In this document: positions 39,598 to 50,578 of the stretch, piece after piece
Position numbering within the stretch: the stretch's first letter is position 1
Layout of the letters: the number at the start of each line of letters is the position of its first letter
NCBI GenBank assembly: GCA_947034885.2
Contig: OX344751.2
Location: 1,488,001-1,552,000 of the forward strand
Length of the DNA stretch: 64,000 bases
Direction of reading: 5' to 3'
Origin: Thuidium tamariscinum
Taxonomy: Eukaryota; Streptophyta; Bryopsida; Hypnales; Thuidiaceae
Notes under the pieces: generated by a model
What the model was told of the DNA's origin: nothing
Database searches by the model: none
The model's input: the letters and a program-made list of their open reading frames with translations, nothing else
Translations under genes and position numbers: made by a program

Positions 39598-39827
39598 TTA
39601 GAAGACTGTTTCAGGCCTGTTCCCAAGGCTACGAACAGTCAGAATAAAATATTATAAAAATAAAAAATAAAAAATTTAAATTAAAAAAATTTAAAAAATT
39701 CGAAAAAAAAATAATTTTTTAATTTTTTTAATATTATTTTCTGACGTGGCAGTCTCTCGACCACGTCAGATCGCAGATGTGGCAGTTCCCGACAGCGTTC
39801 CCACAGTTGGGAACTCGCAGTCTTCTA
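39598..39827. repeat. AGAAGACTG inverted-repeat segment at the inner edge of the nested copy
   Basis: Left TTAGAAGACTGTTTCAGGCC and right GAACTCGCAGTCTTCTAA form inverted ends around an AT-rich core with a 'gacgtgg...ccacgtc' hairpin. On the minus strand it resembles the inner parts of the elements at 14,898, 15,664 and 34,985. It may be an inserted element, or the 3' end of the nested Helitron. Confidence 0.55.
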
Positions 39828-41436
39828 AACTGCTGAAAAAACATCTAATGCTTATGTCACTCAAATGGAATATTTTGACGCAATCCTATTTCAACTATTG
39901 GAACTCATTGCCTCGTTGATATACAGCCTGATTCCATAACATTTGGGACTTTTCTTCAAGAGACTCAACAGCCCTTACTCCAGCGACATAATCAACTTGA
40001 GCTTTCAATCTCTCCTCTCCTTAAGCCGATGACTCTGCAGCCCTTACTCCAGTTAGATAATTTGTGTGAGCTTTCAATCTCTCCTCTCCTTCAACAGAAG
40101 ACTCTGCAGCTCTGACGCCAGCTACATAATCAGCTTGAGCTTTCAATCTCTCCTTTCTTTGAACCAAAGACTTTGCAGCCCTGATGCCAGCTATATAGTC
40201 AGCTTGAGCTTTCAGTCTCTCCTCTCTTTGAGCCGAAGACTCTGCAGCCCTCATGCCAGCTACATAGTCAGCTTGAGCTTTTAGTCTCTCCTCTCTTTGA
40301 GCCGAAGACTCTATAGCCCTGATGCCAGCTACATAATCAGCTTGAGCTTTTAGTCTCTCCTCTGTTTGAGTTGAAGACTCTACGGCCCTAACTTCAGCTA
40401 CATAGTTTGCTTGAGCTTTTAGTCTCTCCTCTGCTTGAGCGGAAGACTCTACAACCCTAACGTCAGCTACATAGTCTGCTTGAGCTTTCAATCTCTCCTC
40501 TCTTTGAGCCAAAGACTCTACGGCCCTAACTCTAGCTACATAGTCTGCTTGAGCTTTCAAACTCCGTTCTTCTTCAACTAAAGATTCTCTTTCTCTAGCT
40601 CTAGCAACATGATCTCTAGCTCAAGCATGTTCAGTACGTAAACTCACACCACCTCGACGTCTAGATGCCTTGTGAAAAATACAAAATAAAATGAAATAAA
40701 AATATATATTTTAAAATGTCTAGACCTCTTTTTACAATATATATACACTTCTAAAATCAATACACCTCTAAAATCAATAATAAAAAAATATATATTATAT
40801 ATGTCTTTATACCACAATCAAGAAAGTAAAAGATAATATTAATAGAATTTAATTAAAGTAAAGTAAATTTTTTTTTTAATAATCAAGCAAAAATCCAAAA
40901 ATAATCCAAAGCAAGGATAGAATAAAAGGTTCCAAAATTCAAACATGATTAAAAGTAAAATTTAAAAGAATTTAATTAAAGCACAACCATGTAAAAAAAT
41001 TTTAAAAATAGCCTAGAGCTTTCCAACAATACCTATTGTAAAAATAAAAATAAAATTCTAATTTTCATAGGGGGATATTTTACTTCAGAAGTTAATGATT
41101 TTCACACCGTAGGTCAAAACACCACGAAACAATGCCTAGGCTCCCTCCTTGCCAAGAGCTTTTCAACGATACCAAACACGTGACTAAAGGACTCACGGTT
41201 CGGGAAAACAATAGAATAAATAATTTTCTAATTTTTTTAATGTATAAAATCTTCAAAATTCAATAACTTTCATGCCGTAGGTTGGAACACCATGAATCAA
41301 AGTTCGTGCACCCCTCCTCGCTGAGGGCTTTCCAATGGTACCAAACACACACTTGGGGGACTCATGGTCCAGGGGATCTCAATGTAATAAACAAACAAAT
41401 AAACATCCAAATAAACAGCATATCTTTATAGGGGGA
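39603..41436 (-). mobile_element. Second Helitron copy, internally deleted, inserted inverted
   Basis: From 41,436 leftward the minus strand reads TCCCCCTATAAAGA, the same 5' end as the host Helitron, preceded by A. It then follows the host 5' half for about 1.55 kb, including the repeats and zinc-binding start region, then jumps to a segment matching 39,578-39,592 (CATTAGATGTTTTTT). The inner 800 bases, the Rep core and helicase are absent. Its start codon is mutated (ATG to AAG) and a stop interrupts the repeat frame at its left end. The host CTAG hairpin end is missing; the left border is the AGAAGACTG segment. Joining host base 39,602 to 41,437 keeps the Rep frame open (VFWEIR then LFPRNNEF). 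Confidence 0.75.
40000..40570 (-). repeat. 69-bp coding tandem repeat in the inverted copy, about nine units
   Basis: Same 23-residue unit as at 38,331-38,690, read on the minus strand. Four extra units account for most of the length difference between the two arms of the inverted duplication. Confidence 0.85.
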
Positions 41437-42703
41437 TTATTTCCACGAAATAATGAATTTTCAACAATGTTACATGGAGGAAAATTATTTCATGAGTTTA
41501 TTGTTGATGCATGGGCAGTTACGAAGCAAGCCTGCTTGCGATGGATATTAACAAATCAAAGCACACTAAGAGCAGATGTCTATCAGGGGCTTGCTGATGC
41601 AATTGAAAATGTTGCAAATGATGAAATTGCCCTTCAAAATCTTGGTCGACTTGTTATATTGCCTTCATCATTTTCTGGTAGTGCTCGCAATATGTTTGAA
41701 AATTTTCAAGATTCCATGGCAATTACTCGTTATTTCAAACATCCAGACATATTTAGAACAATGACAGCAAATCTTGAATGGCCCAAAATTAAAAATACAC
41801 TGTTATATGAACAAAAGACATCTGATCAACCCGATTTGGTGGCCCATGTTTTTAGACTCAAATCATAGGCCTTGCTTCGAGACATTGTGCATGACAATAT
41901 ACTTGGCAGAATTGTAGCTTACATCTATACAATTGAATTTCAGAAGCGTGGATTGCCACACATGCATTTTTTATTATTTTTTGCAGAGGAAGACAAAATA
42001 GTGGATGTAGTGGCTATTGATCGCATTGTCTGCGCTGAGTTTCCTAATCCAGAAGAAGATCATGTTCTATTTGATACAATATTGCGGACAATGGTGCATG
42101 GTCTATGTGGAGCTCGCAATTCTAATTCACCATGTATGAAAGATGGAAAGTGTTCAAAGCATTATCCAAAAATCTTTCAAGAGTCAACCTCCATAGGTGT
42201 TGATGCATATCCATTGTATCGGAGGAGGAACAACATTATGAGGCATGTGGCATTTTGGTTGATAATCAGGATGTTGTACCCTATAATCCATTTCTGTTTC
42301 GAAAATATGGTTGTCACATCAACATTGAAGTTTGTACTTCAATTTGTGTAATGAAATATATTCAAAAATATATTTATAAAGGTCATGATTGTACGACTAT
42401 GTACTTTGGTCATGAACCTAATGAGGTAGACCAATACTTAGATGCTCGATATGTTAGTACTCCTGAAGCTGCTTAGCGGCTATTTGCAATGGATATGCAT
42501 GAAGAACGTCCTAATGTGGTACGACTTGCTCTACATTTGCTAGGAATGCATAGAATTGTGTTCAATCAAGAAGACAATATTGCTGAAGTTCTTCAAAAAA
42601 TAGGGCGTGAGATGACTACATTGACTGGGTTTTTTGCAAGATGTGCTAGGGATGCTGATGCTTGACAATACACATATTTGGAGTTTCCTCAACACTATGT
42701 ATG

Positions 42704-42802
42704 CACTACAAGAGAAAGGGGTGTTTTAAGTAGTGTCCTAGATATTACTTAAAAGACGTGATGTCTAGGACACTACTTAAAACACCCCTTTCTCTTGTAG
42801 TG
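42704..42802. mobile_element. Miniature CACTA element (99 bp)
   Basis: The ends CACTACAAGAGAAAGGGGTG and the exact inverse form inverted repeats of about 39 bases around a loop of about 21 bases. The 3-base ATG is duplicated at 42,701-42,703 and 42,803-42,805. CACTACAAGA termini with 3-bp duplications are the mark of the CACTA/En-Spm superfamily. Removing the element plus one ATG restores the Helitron frame (HYVWKTTTKEWTPRRAGFA). Confidence 0.92.
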
Positions 42803-44154
42803 ATGGAAGACAACTACAAAAGAGTGGACCCCTAGACGAGCTGGTTTTGCATTGGGAAGACTTTACTTTGCTGATCCCACTGCCGGAGAACGATACTACT
42901 TACGTTTATTTCTAACAATTGTGCTTGGACCAATATCATATGAGGACCTTCGTGTAGTGGAAGGTCATCTTCACAACACATTCAAAGAGGCATGTTTAGC
43001 AAGAGGATTATTGGAAAATGATGGAGAGTGGATTTCATGTCTACAAGAAGCTTCTATTATACAATCAGGATCGCAACTTCGAGCTCTATTTGTCATATTA
43101 CTCATTCATTGCTCTCCAAATGAACCAGGAGATTTGTGGCAACAATTTTAGCATCAATTGTGTGATGATCTTAGACATCGACTACATGTACAACAACAAT
43201 TGGAGAATCCCAGTGAGGATCAAGTACTTGATTATGGATTGTTTCTTATTGGTGAGATTTTAAGGAATGAGTATAATAAATCTTTAGCTAACATACCTGG
43301 GATGCCACAATCAATTATTCCTTGGAACCTTCATTGTCCTAATCCTTTGATTGCTGAACAACGTGATTGGAATCAAGATGATCTCATATCTATCATTGAT
43401 GAATGTATACCTAACTTGACTGTAGAACAATCTGTTGTTTATCAAGAAGTCATAACATTCGTAAATGAACATAGTGGAAGGACATTTTTCCTAGACGGAC
43501 CAGGTGGATCAGGAAAAACATATGTGTATAATACAATTGTAGCAAAAGTTCAAAGGGAAGGGAAGATTGTAATATGTGTAGCATCATCTGGTGTTGCTAC
43601 GCTTCTCCTTGATGATAGAGGTACAGCCTATTCAACCTTCATACTTCTAATTGAAATCAATGAAGATTCAATATGTGCAATTGATAAAACATCAGATTGA
43701 GCAAATCTTCTACGTGAGACATCATTGATCATTTGTGATGAAGTTCCTATGCAACACCGTCATTGTCCAGAGGCAGTTGACCACACATTACAGGACCTTT
43801 GTGATAGTAATGTAGCATTTGGAGGAATAACTGTAGTTTTTGGTGGTGACTTTCGTCAAATTCTACCAGTTATTGTCAAAGGTTCAAGAGAACAAATTGT
43901 AGGAGCTTCACTTCAAAGATTGATGTTGTGGCCAAGAATGTGTCTATTAAGGTTAAAACAAAATATGCACTTGAATACAACCTCTTTGGAAAATCAAAAT
44001 TTTACAAATTGGCTTCTTAAAGTTGGAAATGGTCAAATTCCAATTGATGTTGATGGTTGCATTATAATATCTGAAGAAATAGTTATTCGTCAAGGAATGG
44101 CATCCCTCATCGAAGAAATTTATAGTGGTATACATGATATTCTCTTACACAATG

Positions 44155-44883
44155 GGGTGATTGCAAGAATGACTTGTCCTATTTGTTGTCCCCTAGGCTT
44201 TGGACAAGTGGTTTTTTGCTCATAACTTTTGCATTATATCTTTGTTTGCCGTGAAATTTGGAACAGAGGTACACACTAAAGTTCTTGACATTTGGTAATT
44301 TTTTGAAATTTTTAAAAATTAGTTTACTATTTTTAAACTGACCCCAATTGGATGTCTACCTTGGCCATTTTGAGGGTTTTTAGTACTATTTCCAACCCTA
44401 AATTTCAAATTTGAAGGTGAAAATTGGGATACAAGGACTTTTACTATAGTTACACAATATTGTGAAGAGATTTTCTAAAAATAGTAAAGTATTCACCTTC
44501 CACATGTGCTCAAAGTGCACTACCAAGGTACACTTGTAGAGAACACAAAATAATTTTTTTGAAGATGAAAATTGTCAAGAAGAAGAAACTTTAAGTTAGG
44601 AAAAATGGATTTTTTTTGTTTATTTTTTTGAATTTTTTTACTATTTAAAAAAAATTAAATTCCAAACTACCTATTTTCTTGTATTTTTCATCACTCTTTG
44701 AGAGAGCATAACTTTTTGAGATAAATTTTTCTAAGTTAGGACTTTCATCTACATACTATTTAGAGTGTATCTTAACAGTATCCATATTTTATTTCATTAA
44801 AATAAATTTATTCCAAAAGTCACAGTACTCCAGTACTAAGGCCATTTTGAGACAAAACCGTGAAGTCATTCTTGCAATCACCC
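44155..44883. mobile_element. 4-bp-duplication inverted-repeat element, copy 3 (729 bp)
   Basis: Perfect termini GGGTGATTGCAAGAATGACT and AGTCATTCTTGCAATCACCC, with an AATG duplication at 44,151-44,154 and 44,884-44,887. It splits the Helitron helicase; removing it with one AATG restores the frame (DILLHNDKYFKDW). This confirms the exact element ends for the whole family. Confidence 0.93.
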
Positions 44884-45842
44884 AATGATAAATATTTTAA
44901 AGATTGGATCATGCTATCAACTCGAAATGAAGTTGTTGAAGATATCAATAAAGATATTTTTCAAATGTTTTCAAGGGTTTCACAAACATTTTTAAGTGCA
45001 GACACTGCAATCCTAGAAGTGGGTCCTGACAATCATAATATATATCCTATAGAATACCTCAATTCTTTGGAGTTGCGTGGATTGTCACCTACAAAGTTGC
45101 AATGTAAGCTTGGATGTCCTATTATCTTGCTTCGGAATATTGCTCCAAAACATGGTCTTTGTAATGGTTCTCGCCTTATAGTGACGCGCCTAAGCACCCG
45201 TGTCATTGAAGCCCAAATATTGACTGGAAGTCACGCAGGGGAAACAACATTCATCCCAAGAATTACACTACAACCAACAATAGCAGAAGTACCTTTTAAA
45301 TTTTCTAAACGACAATTTCTTGTAAAATTGGCTTTTGCTATGACCATCAATAAGTCTTAAGGTCAATCTGTTCAACATGTCGGTGTAGATTTGTAGACTC
45401 CAGTGTTCTCCCATGGTCAATTGTATGTAGCACTATTTAGGACAACATCCATTCATTCGTTGAAAGTACTTCTTTTTGGAATTGTAGCAAAAACAATGAA
45501 TATTGTGTATCTAGAAGTTTTAATATAAATTCCACAAGTGAATATAATTTTTAAATTTCTTTTGTCCCATTGCTCTAAATCACATTTCTACTAATGCTAA
45601 TTAGTACCTACAAGTTTCATTTATTGAATGTTTATTCATACATGTTCATTGTGATTTTTATTAAACTAATGATAAAGTTTTACACAAAAATATGAAAATA
45701 AAAGCATGACAAAAATTGGAGAACAAACAGAAGGCACATGGTTTTTGTTTTGTGGCATTTGGACCAATAGTAAAAAATTCATTGAATTTCAAAGTTGTTA
45801 TGACTTTTAAGGAAATAAAAATATTTTTTCCTTTTCTTTTAG

Positions 45843-45870
45843 ACCGTGGCAACGGTACGGGCCACCCTAG
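45843..45870 (+). other. Helitron 3' terminal hairpin and CTAG end
   Basis: Stem ACCGT and ACGGT with loop GGCA, then ACGGGCCACC and CTAG, followed by the target T. In Helitrons this hairpin marks the end of rolling-circle replication. Confidence 0.85.
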
Positions 45871-48365
45871 TCTCCCTTATGAGAGCATATGCCTTCCTAT
45901 AAAGAGAATTAATTTATGAGCTAAGATTATCTTTAGTTGTATGACATATTCTCCTAAATCTTAGTCCTACACTCCTACATAGCAATTTGCAAACCCTTGA
46001 CTATTGAATGGTTGAACGAATTTCTAAAGGGCCTACTTTCTTTTTGATTGGTACAACTAAAGGTCAAATGGTAGGATACCTAAGTCCTATTTAGATCTAT
46101 GCGGTCAAGAACATAGACATCCAAACTCCAAATGCAGAGCATCAATATTTGTTCTATACACTAATTAAAAATAGTTCTAATACCAATTTAGACATGTTTA
46201 GCCACATTATCTTCACTTTATATATCAATGATTGAATCTTACAAACCAGATCACTTCACTACGCATCCTTCCTCTTTTGCTTCTTGTATTTGCCTCTTTT
46301 AGCTTATAGATGCATTTGTAGGTTGCATCTTGTTGCAATAAATTTCAATTTAAAACTATAGCTACATCATTAATTGTCCTTATATTACCTTCAAAATTAT
46401 GATGATAGTTTGTGTAGATAAAAACACTCAAGATAGAGCCTTTAAAAGAATAATCTTACAAGATTTCATCAATATGAATAAGCTAAAGATTGTGGTTTTA
46501 CTTATTTACTTGGTGATTTTATAAATCTAGAGGATTTGAAGGCATTAAATCCATCAAATCCATTGAGCAAGTATCATGAGAAACAAATCCAAGTAGGAAT
46601 TTTCATTAGAATGAAGATTGATTTTTGTAATCACCTAATACAATTCATATTTTTTAAAAGGAGATATGCCATCTATGATTTTTGTAAAATCTACTATTAA
46701 AACATTACTTCTAAATTCACAAGACCTTTAGACCATCAAAAAACACTCAAAATCACCATTTCTATTGCAAAGTGCAAAAAACAAACTTAATTTTTTTTTG
46801 GCATATCTGATGATAAGATATTGTACTAAATTGGTAAAGGATTGAAGAAAAACAAAATCACTAATAGCTCTAAGATGAAACTGAAATACAATAATCCCAA
46901 TGGTAAGAATGTTCTAGCTACTATACCAAACCTTGCAAAACTTCTTTTTGAAATTTTTGAAGATTGATTCATTTTCAAAGAGAATTATAGTATATTATTT
47001 TTTAGGATTTAGAGTGGCATAGCTTTTACACCTAGAAACATCACCAATGGAGTCTCAATATATAAGTCCATAAACCAACACCTAGATTAGAATGTTATGT
47101 GGGTAATCAAAGTGAAATTTAGAGTTTCTAATTAATTCATCTTTGTTGCAAGTATTAGTTATAAGTTCTGCACATTCACGTGAAATTTCCCAACTGGATT
47201 GAAGCTTGCTCACAACTTTGACTTAAACCCTAAACACTAATCCCTGAATATATTAGATTTTGGTGCAAGAGATTGATGCTTCCTTTCCAGTATGAAGCTC
47301 ACCACAGATCCTTCTAACACCATGTCATGCTAAGATAATCCAAGACTTCATACAAGCTGGAAGATCTAAGAGAAATTATTTCTAGTGTTTTTAGATGCGG
47401 CAATTTCGAGCAAAAGGAAATCGCATGGAAGTGAAAACAGGGCATTGATTAATCGAAGTCTTTCAGTGTAGACCAACCTTTTTTTTTCCGGCACCATGTG
47501 GCCAGATTGCACCATTTCAAAATAAATGTCTTTTTTTCACCAAATAAAAATAATCTTTTTTCGCTAGAAATTTTCTAGTTCTCTTTAAAATATGGATGAA
47601 GTTGCCAAATTTGGATGAAAAAGTGTATGAATATGACAGAAAAGTGTTTTTAAGTCCAAAAGATGGATGAATGTAAAAATACAATGCTTCACCAAATTTG
47701 AAGTAATCGCCATCTTGGCACTTTCTCAAAAAGTAAAAAAAAAGGGCTGGTGTAGACCCAGCCCTAATCTCGACTGCACTTTAAACTTCAATTCTTGGTT
47801 AACATTCCATTGCACATGAAATTGTTCCACATCTAGTTTTAAAGCACGCAGCACCGGGAATATCTTTTGCATTCTTTGCATATCAGTTCCTCATCCGTCA
47901 CTCAATCTACAAAACAGTCTTCCTGGACTCACCCACTGCGTAGAGCAGTGTGCCCAGTTAATTTGCACTTGTGCATCTCATCTAAATTATAATCCTAGTT
48001 TTTGTGTGAAGATTCAAATCATTTGCACGACAGGCCGATATTCATGGTTACAAAATTGTGTTTATCAATAAGCTTGGTTCGAGTATGACATCCGCACATT
48101 TCAAACATGCTCAGATTTGCAGGAGCAAAATCATGGCAGTAGAAGGCTTTTACTTCAAGTGCCTGCGGCATTAACAAGAGGGGGTGGTCTTTCTGGCCTC
48201 TGGAAAATATTCATGAAATCTATCGTCTGCAGCACCAATTATTGATTTTAGATGGTGGATGCAATTAAGTTTAGCAGTTGCTGAAAACCGACACAGAGCA
48301 TGACATCCTTCGCATTACCCATAGTTTGCAAAAGACTGCGAATGGCATTGCAATACTTGATATAC
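45871..48365. other. AT-rich intergenic DNA
   Basis: No gene was recognised. It contains the hAT-like element at 47,474. A block near 46,735-46,800 resembles stretches near 12,350 and 54,050 ('aaacactcaaaatcaccatttctattgcaaag'), part of a further dispersed repeat. Confidence 0.5.
47474..47749. mobile_element. hAT-like non-autonomous element, copy 2 (276 bp)
   Basis: Termini CAACCTTTTTTTTT and the reverse complement of CAGCCCTTTTTTTTT, flanked by an exact 8-base duplication GTGTAGAC (47,466-47,473 and 47,750-47,757). The body aligns with 17,531-17,785. The exact 8-bp duplication makes this the younger of the two. Confidence 0.85.
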
Positions 48366-49182
48366 TAATTTCACAAGCAGAGCAAGTACCGCGCTGACAA
48401 TGGAGTCCCCCAGCCTCATCGACAACTCGAAAACCTGCTTTAGTCTCGAGTTTTGAATTCCCTCGCCATGAATGCTGCAAGAATTCCAAATTTCCATGTA
48501 TCAGGCTATGGCATTTTCTACGGTAAGTTGAGGAAATTTAAACTCGTAGGGACCTGACCTCTTCTCCTATTCTGACTCTGTTACAGTCGCAACTCATCTT
48601 TTCAAATCCTTGATTGGACTTATCGACAAGCGGTACAAACTCAATGTTCACGGCCACTCGTCTTGAAGTGGAAATGGAAATGGGGTTTGTCTATTGTCAC
48701 TCAATTACAGTGATCTACAACCTCCCACTTCGGATACTTGCACAAGAAATTCATACAAATTTGATGGACCGAATTCGACCCTCTAACATCGAGAGATCTC
48801 CTCACAATTCAACACATCATTCTCCCAAGAATTACACTCATACATATACTGTCAAAATGCAAATAACATCATGTGCGTTTGAACGGCTCTTTTCAATGAA
48901 TTCGTAAGATAACACGAAAGCATGTTCACCAAGAAATTGAGGGATCAGAGTGACATTGGGTTGAACGAGATACATACGTGATGTAGCCGACACGGCTGAG
49001 AGCACTTAGGATTGTCGCAGTGTAGATGCATAGTTGCACTCCGTGCACGATAAACCCTATGGCAATGTCAACAAGCAAAGCTATTTTGGATAATCTTTCA
49101 AGATCCCTCTAATCGGCTTGCAATGGCTGTGAAGTTTCGAAATCACTGGAAGCAGTTGCTGCGCTTCTCACCAGCGGCAAGC
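48366..49182 (-). pseudogene. Two possible exons of an unidentified membrane protein, possibly a remnant
   Basis: Proposed exon 49182-48978 encodes a hydrophobic stretch (LLVDIAIGFIVHGVQLCIY, then ILSALSRVGYI) and ends at a GTATGT donor in phase 2. Proposed exon 48474-48366 starts after TTGCAG, joins in frame, and encodes FELSMRLGDSIVSAVLALL. I do not recognise the family. In the first exon an in-frame TAG lies just before RDLERLSK; either an acceptor follows it, or this copy is disabled. No start exon or end exon was identified. A CT-rich tract at 49,298-49,320 could be part of a 5' leader. Confidence 0.3.
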
Positions 49183-50578
49183 CTGGAAAAGAAAACTGTG
49201 GATTGAATGCGAATGGTAGGTCGTCTAATTTGGATTATGAGATCAAGGTCTCTGCCTTTGAGCAAGCAGCGAGAAGCCCCACCATGCTCCTGTGAATTCT
49301 CTCTTCTCTCTTCTCTCTCAGTCTGAACAGCTTCGACAACGGCAATCTGAACCCAAACTCAGTCAGCAACCTTTCTCAATTCCTTGCCTTTCCCATCAGT
49401 CTGAGTTTGATTGCTTTCGGACCAATTCTTGACTTTCTCTTCCTTCAAGTAGCAGCAATTTCCAAAAGGAAATTAGTTTGGGTTAGTGACATTACGAATC
49501 TCGTCTTTTCTGTACATAGAATTTTTTTCAGTTCAAACCCTTCAAACTCAAACGACACCAAGATACGGATGTGAAGAATCACGTTGCTTGAAATGTGTTT
49601 AGTAAGATAGGGATGTGAAGAAGAGTGATTGGTAACTGTACCTTAGTTTCTAGAATCAATCCTTACTCATTCTTGTTTAAGATGTACAACCTCTATTTTT
49701 GAGAGCCTAGGGTGGCTATTGGGTGTACATCATTTCAACACTGTGGAAAGTCTTACTATATTGAATATATTCGTACGTTATATTTTAAACTTCCAACAAG
49801 ATTGAACAAAAAAATAAGGCAATTAAATAGTGCAATTAGGTGGTAGGCACCTTTATTAACACAAACTTTATGTATTAAAGTTAGTCTTTGGTGTCATTTT
49901 CTACATCCTACTTCACCAACAACTTTAATTGTCAAAATTTTTAGAACTTCCATATAGATTGCACTTAAAAGATTAGATGAGGATTTAGAACTCAGTCTCA
50001 AACTACATCCCTCAAAAAAATTGTGGTTACAAATCAACTATAATATATTGACTTTTCTAAAATTCAATATCATACTTCATTAAATTTCATAAAAGATAAT
50101 CATAAATAAATTGGACTACACACTAACTTGAAATTGATTCCAAATTTTGAATAAAAATATGTATGGTTGAATTCATGATCATGCACATGGATAATGACAA
50201 TGGATTGTGGTGTACAAATTAACATAGTGACATTTTCTTTTGTTTTCTAAAATCAAATTTTGAGCTCAAAATTGCTTTCAAATTTTGAATGAAAATATGT
50301 ATAGTTGAATATATGATCATGCATATAAATGAAATTATGACACCACCTTGTAACACTTGTGCACTTTGGACCATTTGTACATTTTTATGACAAGTTAGTT
50401 CTTTTGTGGAACAATAGGACACAAATAGGTTCATGACAAATAATCAAGTCTACGAACTAATGCAATCAAGGATGTTTTAATAGTCAAACACATCCTTTGC
50501 ATCAATTTTGCACTTCATACAAAGAAGCACCTAGACAAGGAATTTCAATCTACTTAAATACAACCCAAGGTTATTTAA
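49183..50578. other. Intergenic DNA
   Basis: The first 450 bases are less AT-rich and include a CT-rich tract near 49,300; the rest is AT-rich. No gene was recognised. Confidence 0.4.

Larger units (their letters stand above)
38244..45528 (+). pseudogene. Helitron Rep/Pif1-helicase gene, disabled
   Basis: Regions in order: a start MAPRRRGG with an Arg-rich segment and 23-residue repeats (38,244-38,690); a zinc-binding segment (CRHCSTLHW, then CCHKG, 38,790-38,900); the Helitron-specific N domain (to 39,602, with LPLHYVLLFPYGELGWHP); its continuation from 41,437 (LFPRNNEFSTML, LPSSFSGSARNMFENFQD); the HUH motif EFQKRGLPHMH (about 41,935-41,970); the catalytic-tyrosine region KYIQKYIYKGHD (about 42,350-42,390); then Pif1 helicase with Walker A DGPGGSGKTY (about 43,495), Walker B-like [20 protein letters not shown] and a degraded final motif [10 protein letters not shown]. 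In-frame stops occur near 38,502, 39,219, 41,866, 42,473, 42,663, 43,149, 43,698 and 45,358, and a frameshift near 42,250. It cannot encode one working protein as it stands. Confidence 0.92.
37481..45870 (+). mobile_element. Full-length, decayed Helitron with three nested insertions (8,390 bp)
   Basis: The left end starts TCCCCCTATGAAG directly after an A; the right end is CTAG directly before a T. This is the A/T target and TC...CTRR structure of Helitrons. A hairpin with stem ACCGT/ACGGT and loop GGCA (45,843-45,856) ends 14 bases before the CTAG. Between the ends lies a Rep/helicase reading frame split by stops, frameshifts and three insertions (39,603-41,436; 42,704-42,802; 44,155-44,883), so the original element was about 5.7 kb. 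The first 400 bases carry two diverged copies of a block near 37,545-37,650 and 37,722-37,830 ('accgtgagtcc' through 'acctacgg'). Helitrons move by rolling-circle replication using an HUH Rep nuclease and a Pif1-type helicase. Confidence 0.9.

Noticed and set aside
40021..40560. A stand-alone 179-codon coiled-coil gene on the minus strand
   Set aside because: It is the repeat part of the inverted Helitron copy, with a mutated start codon and no independent ends.
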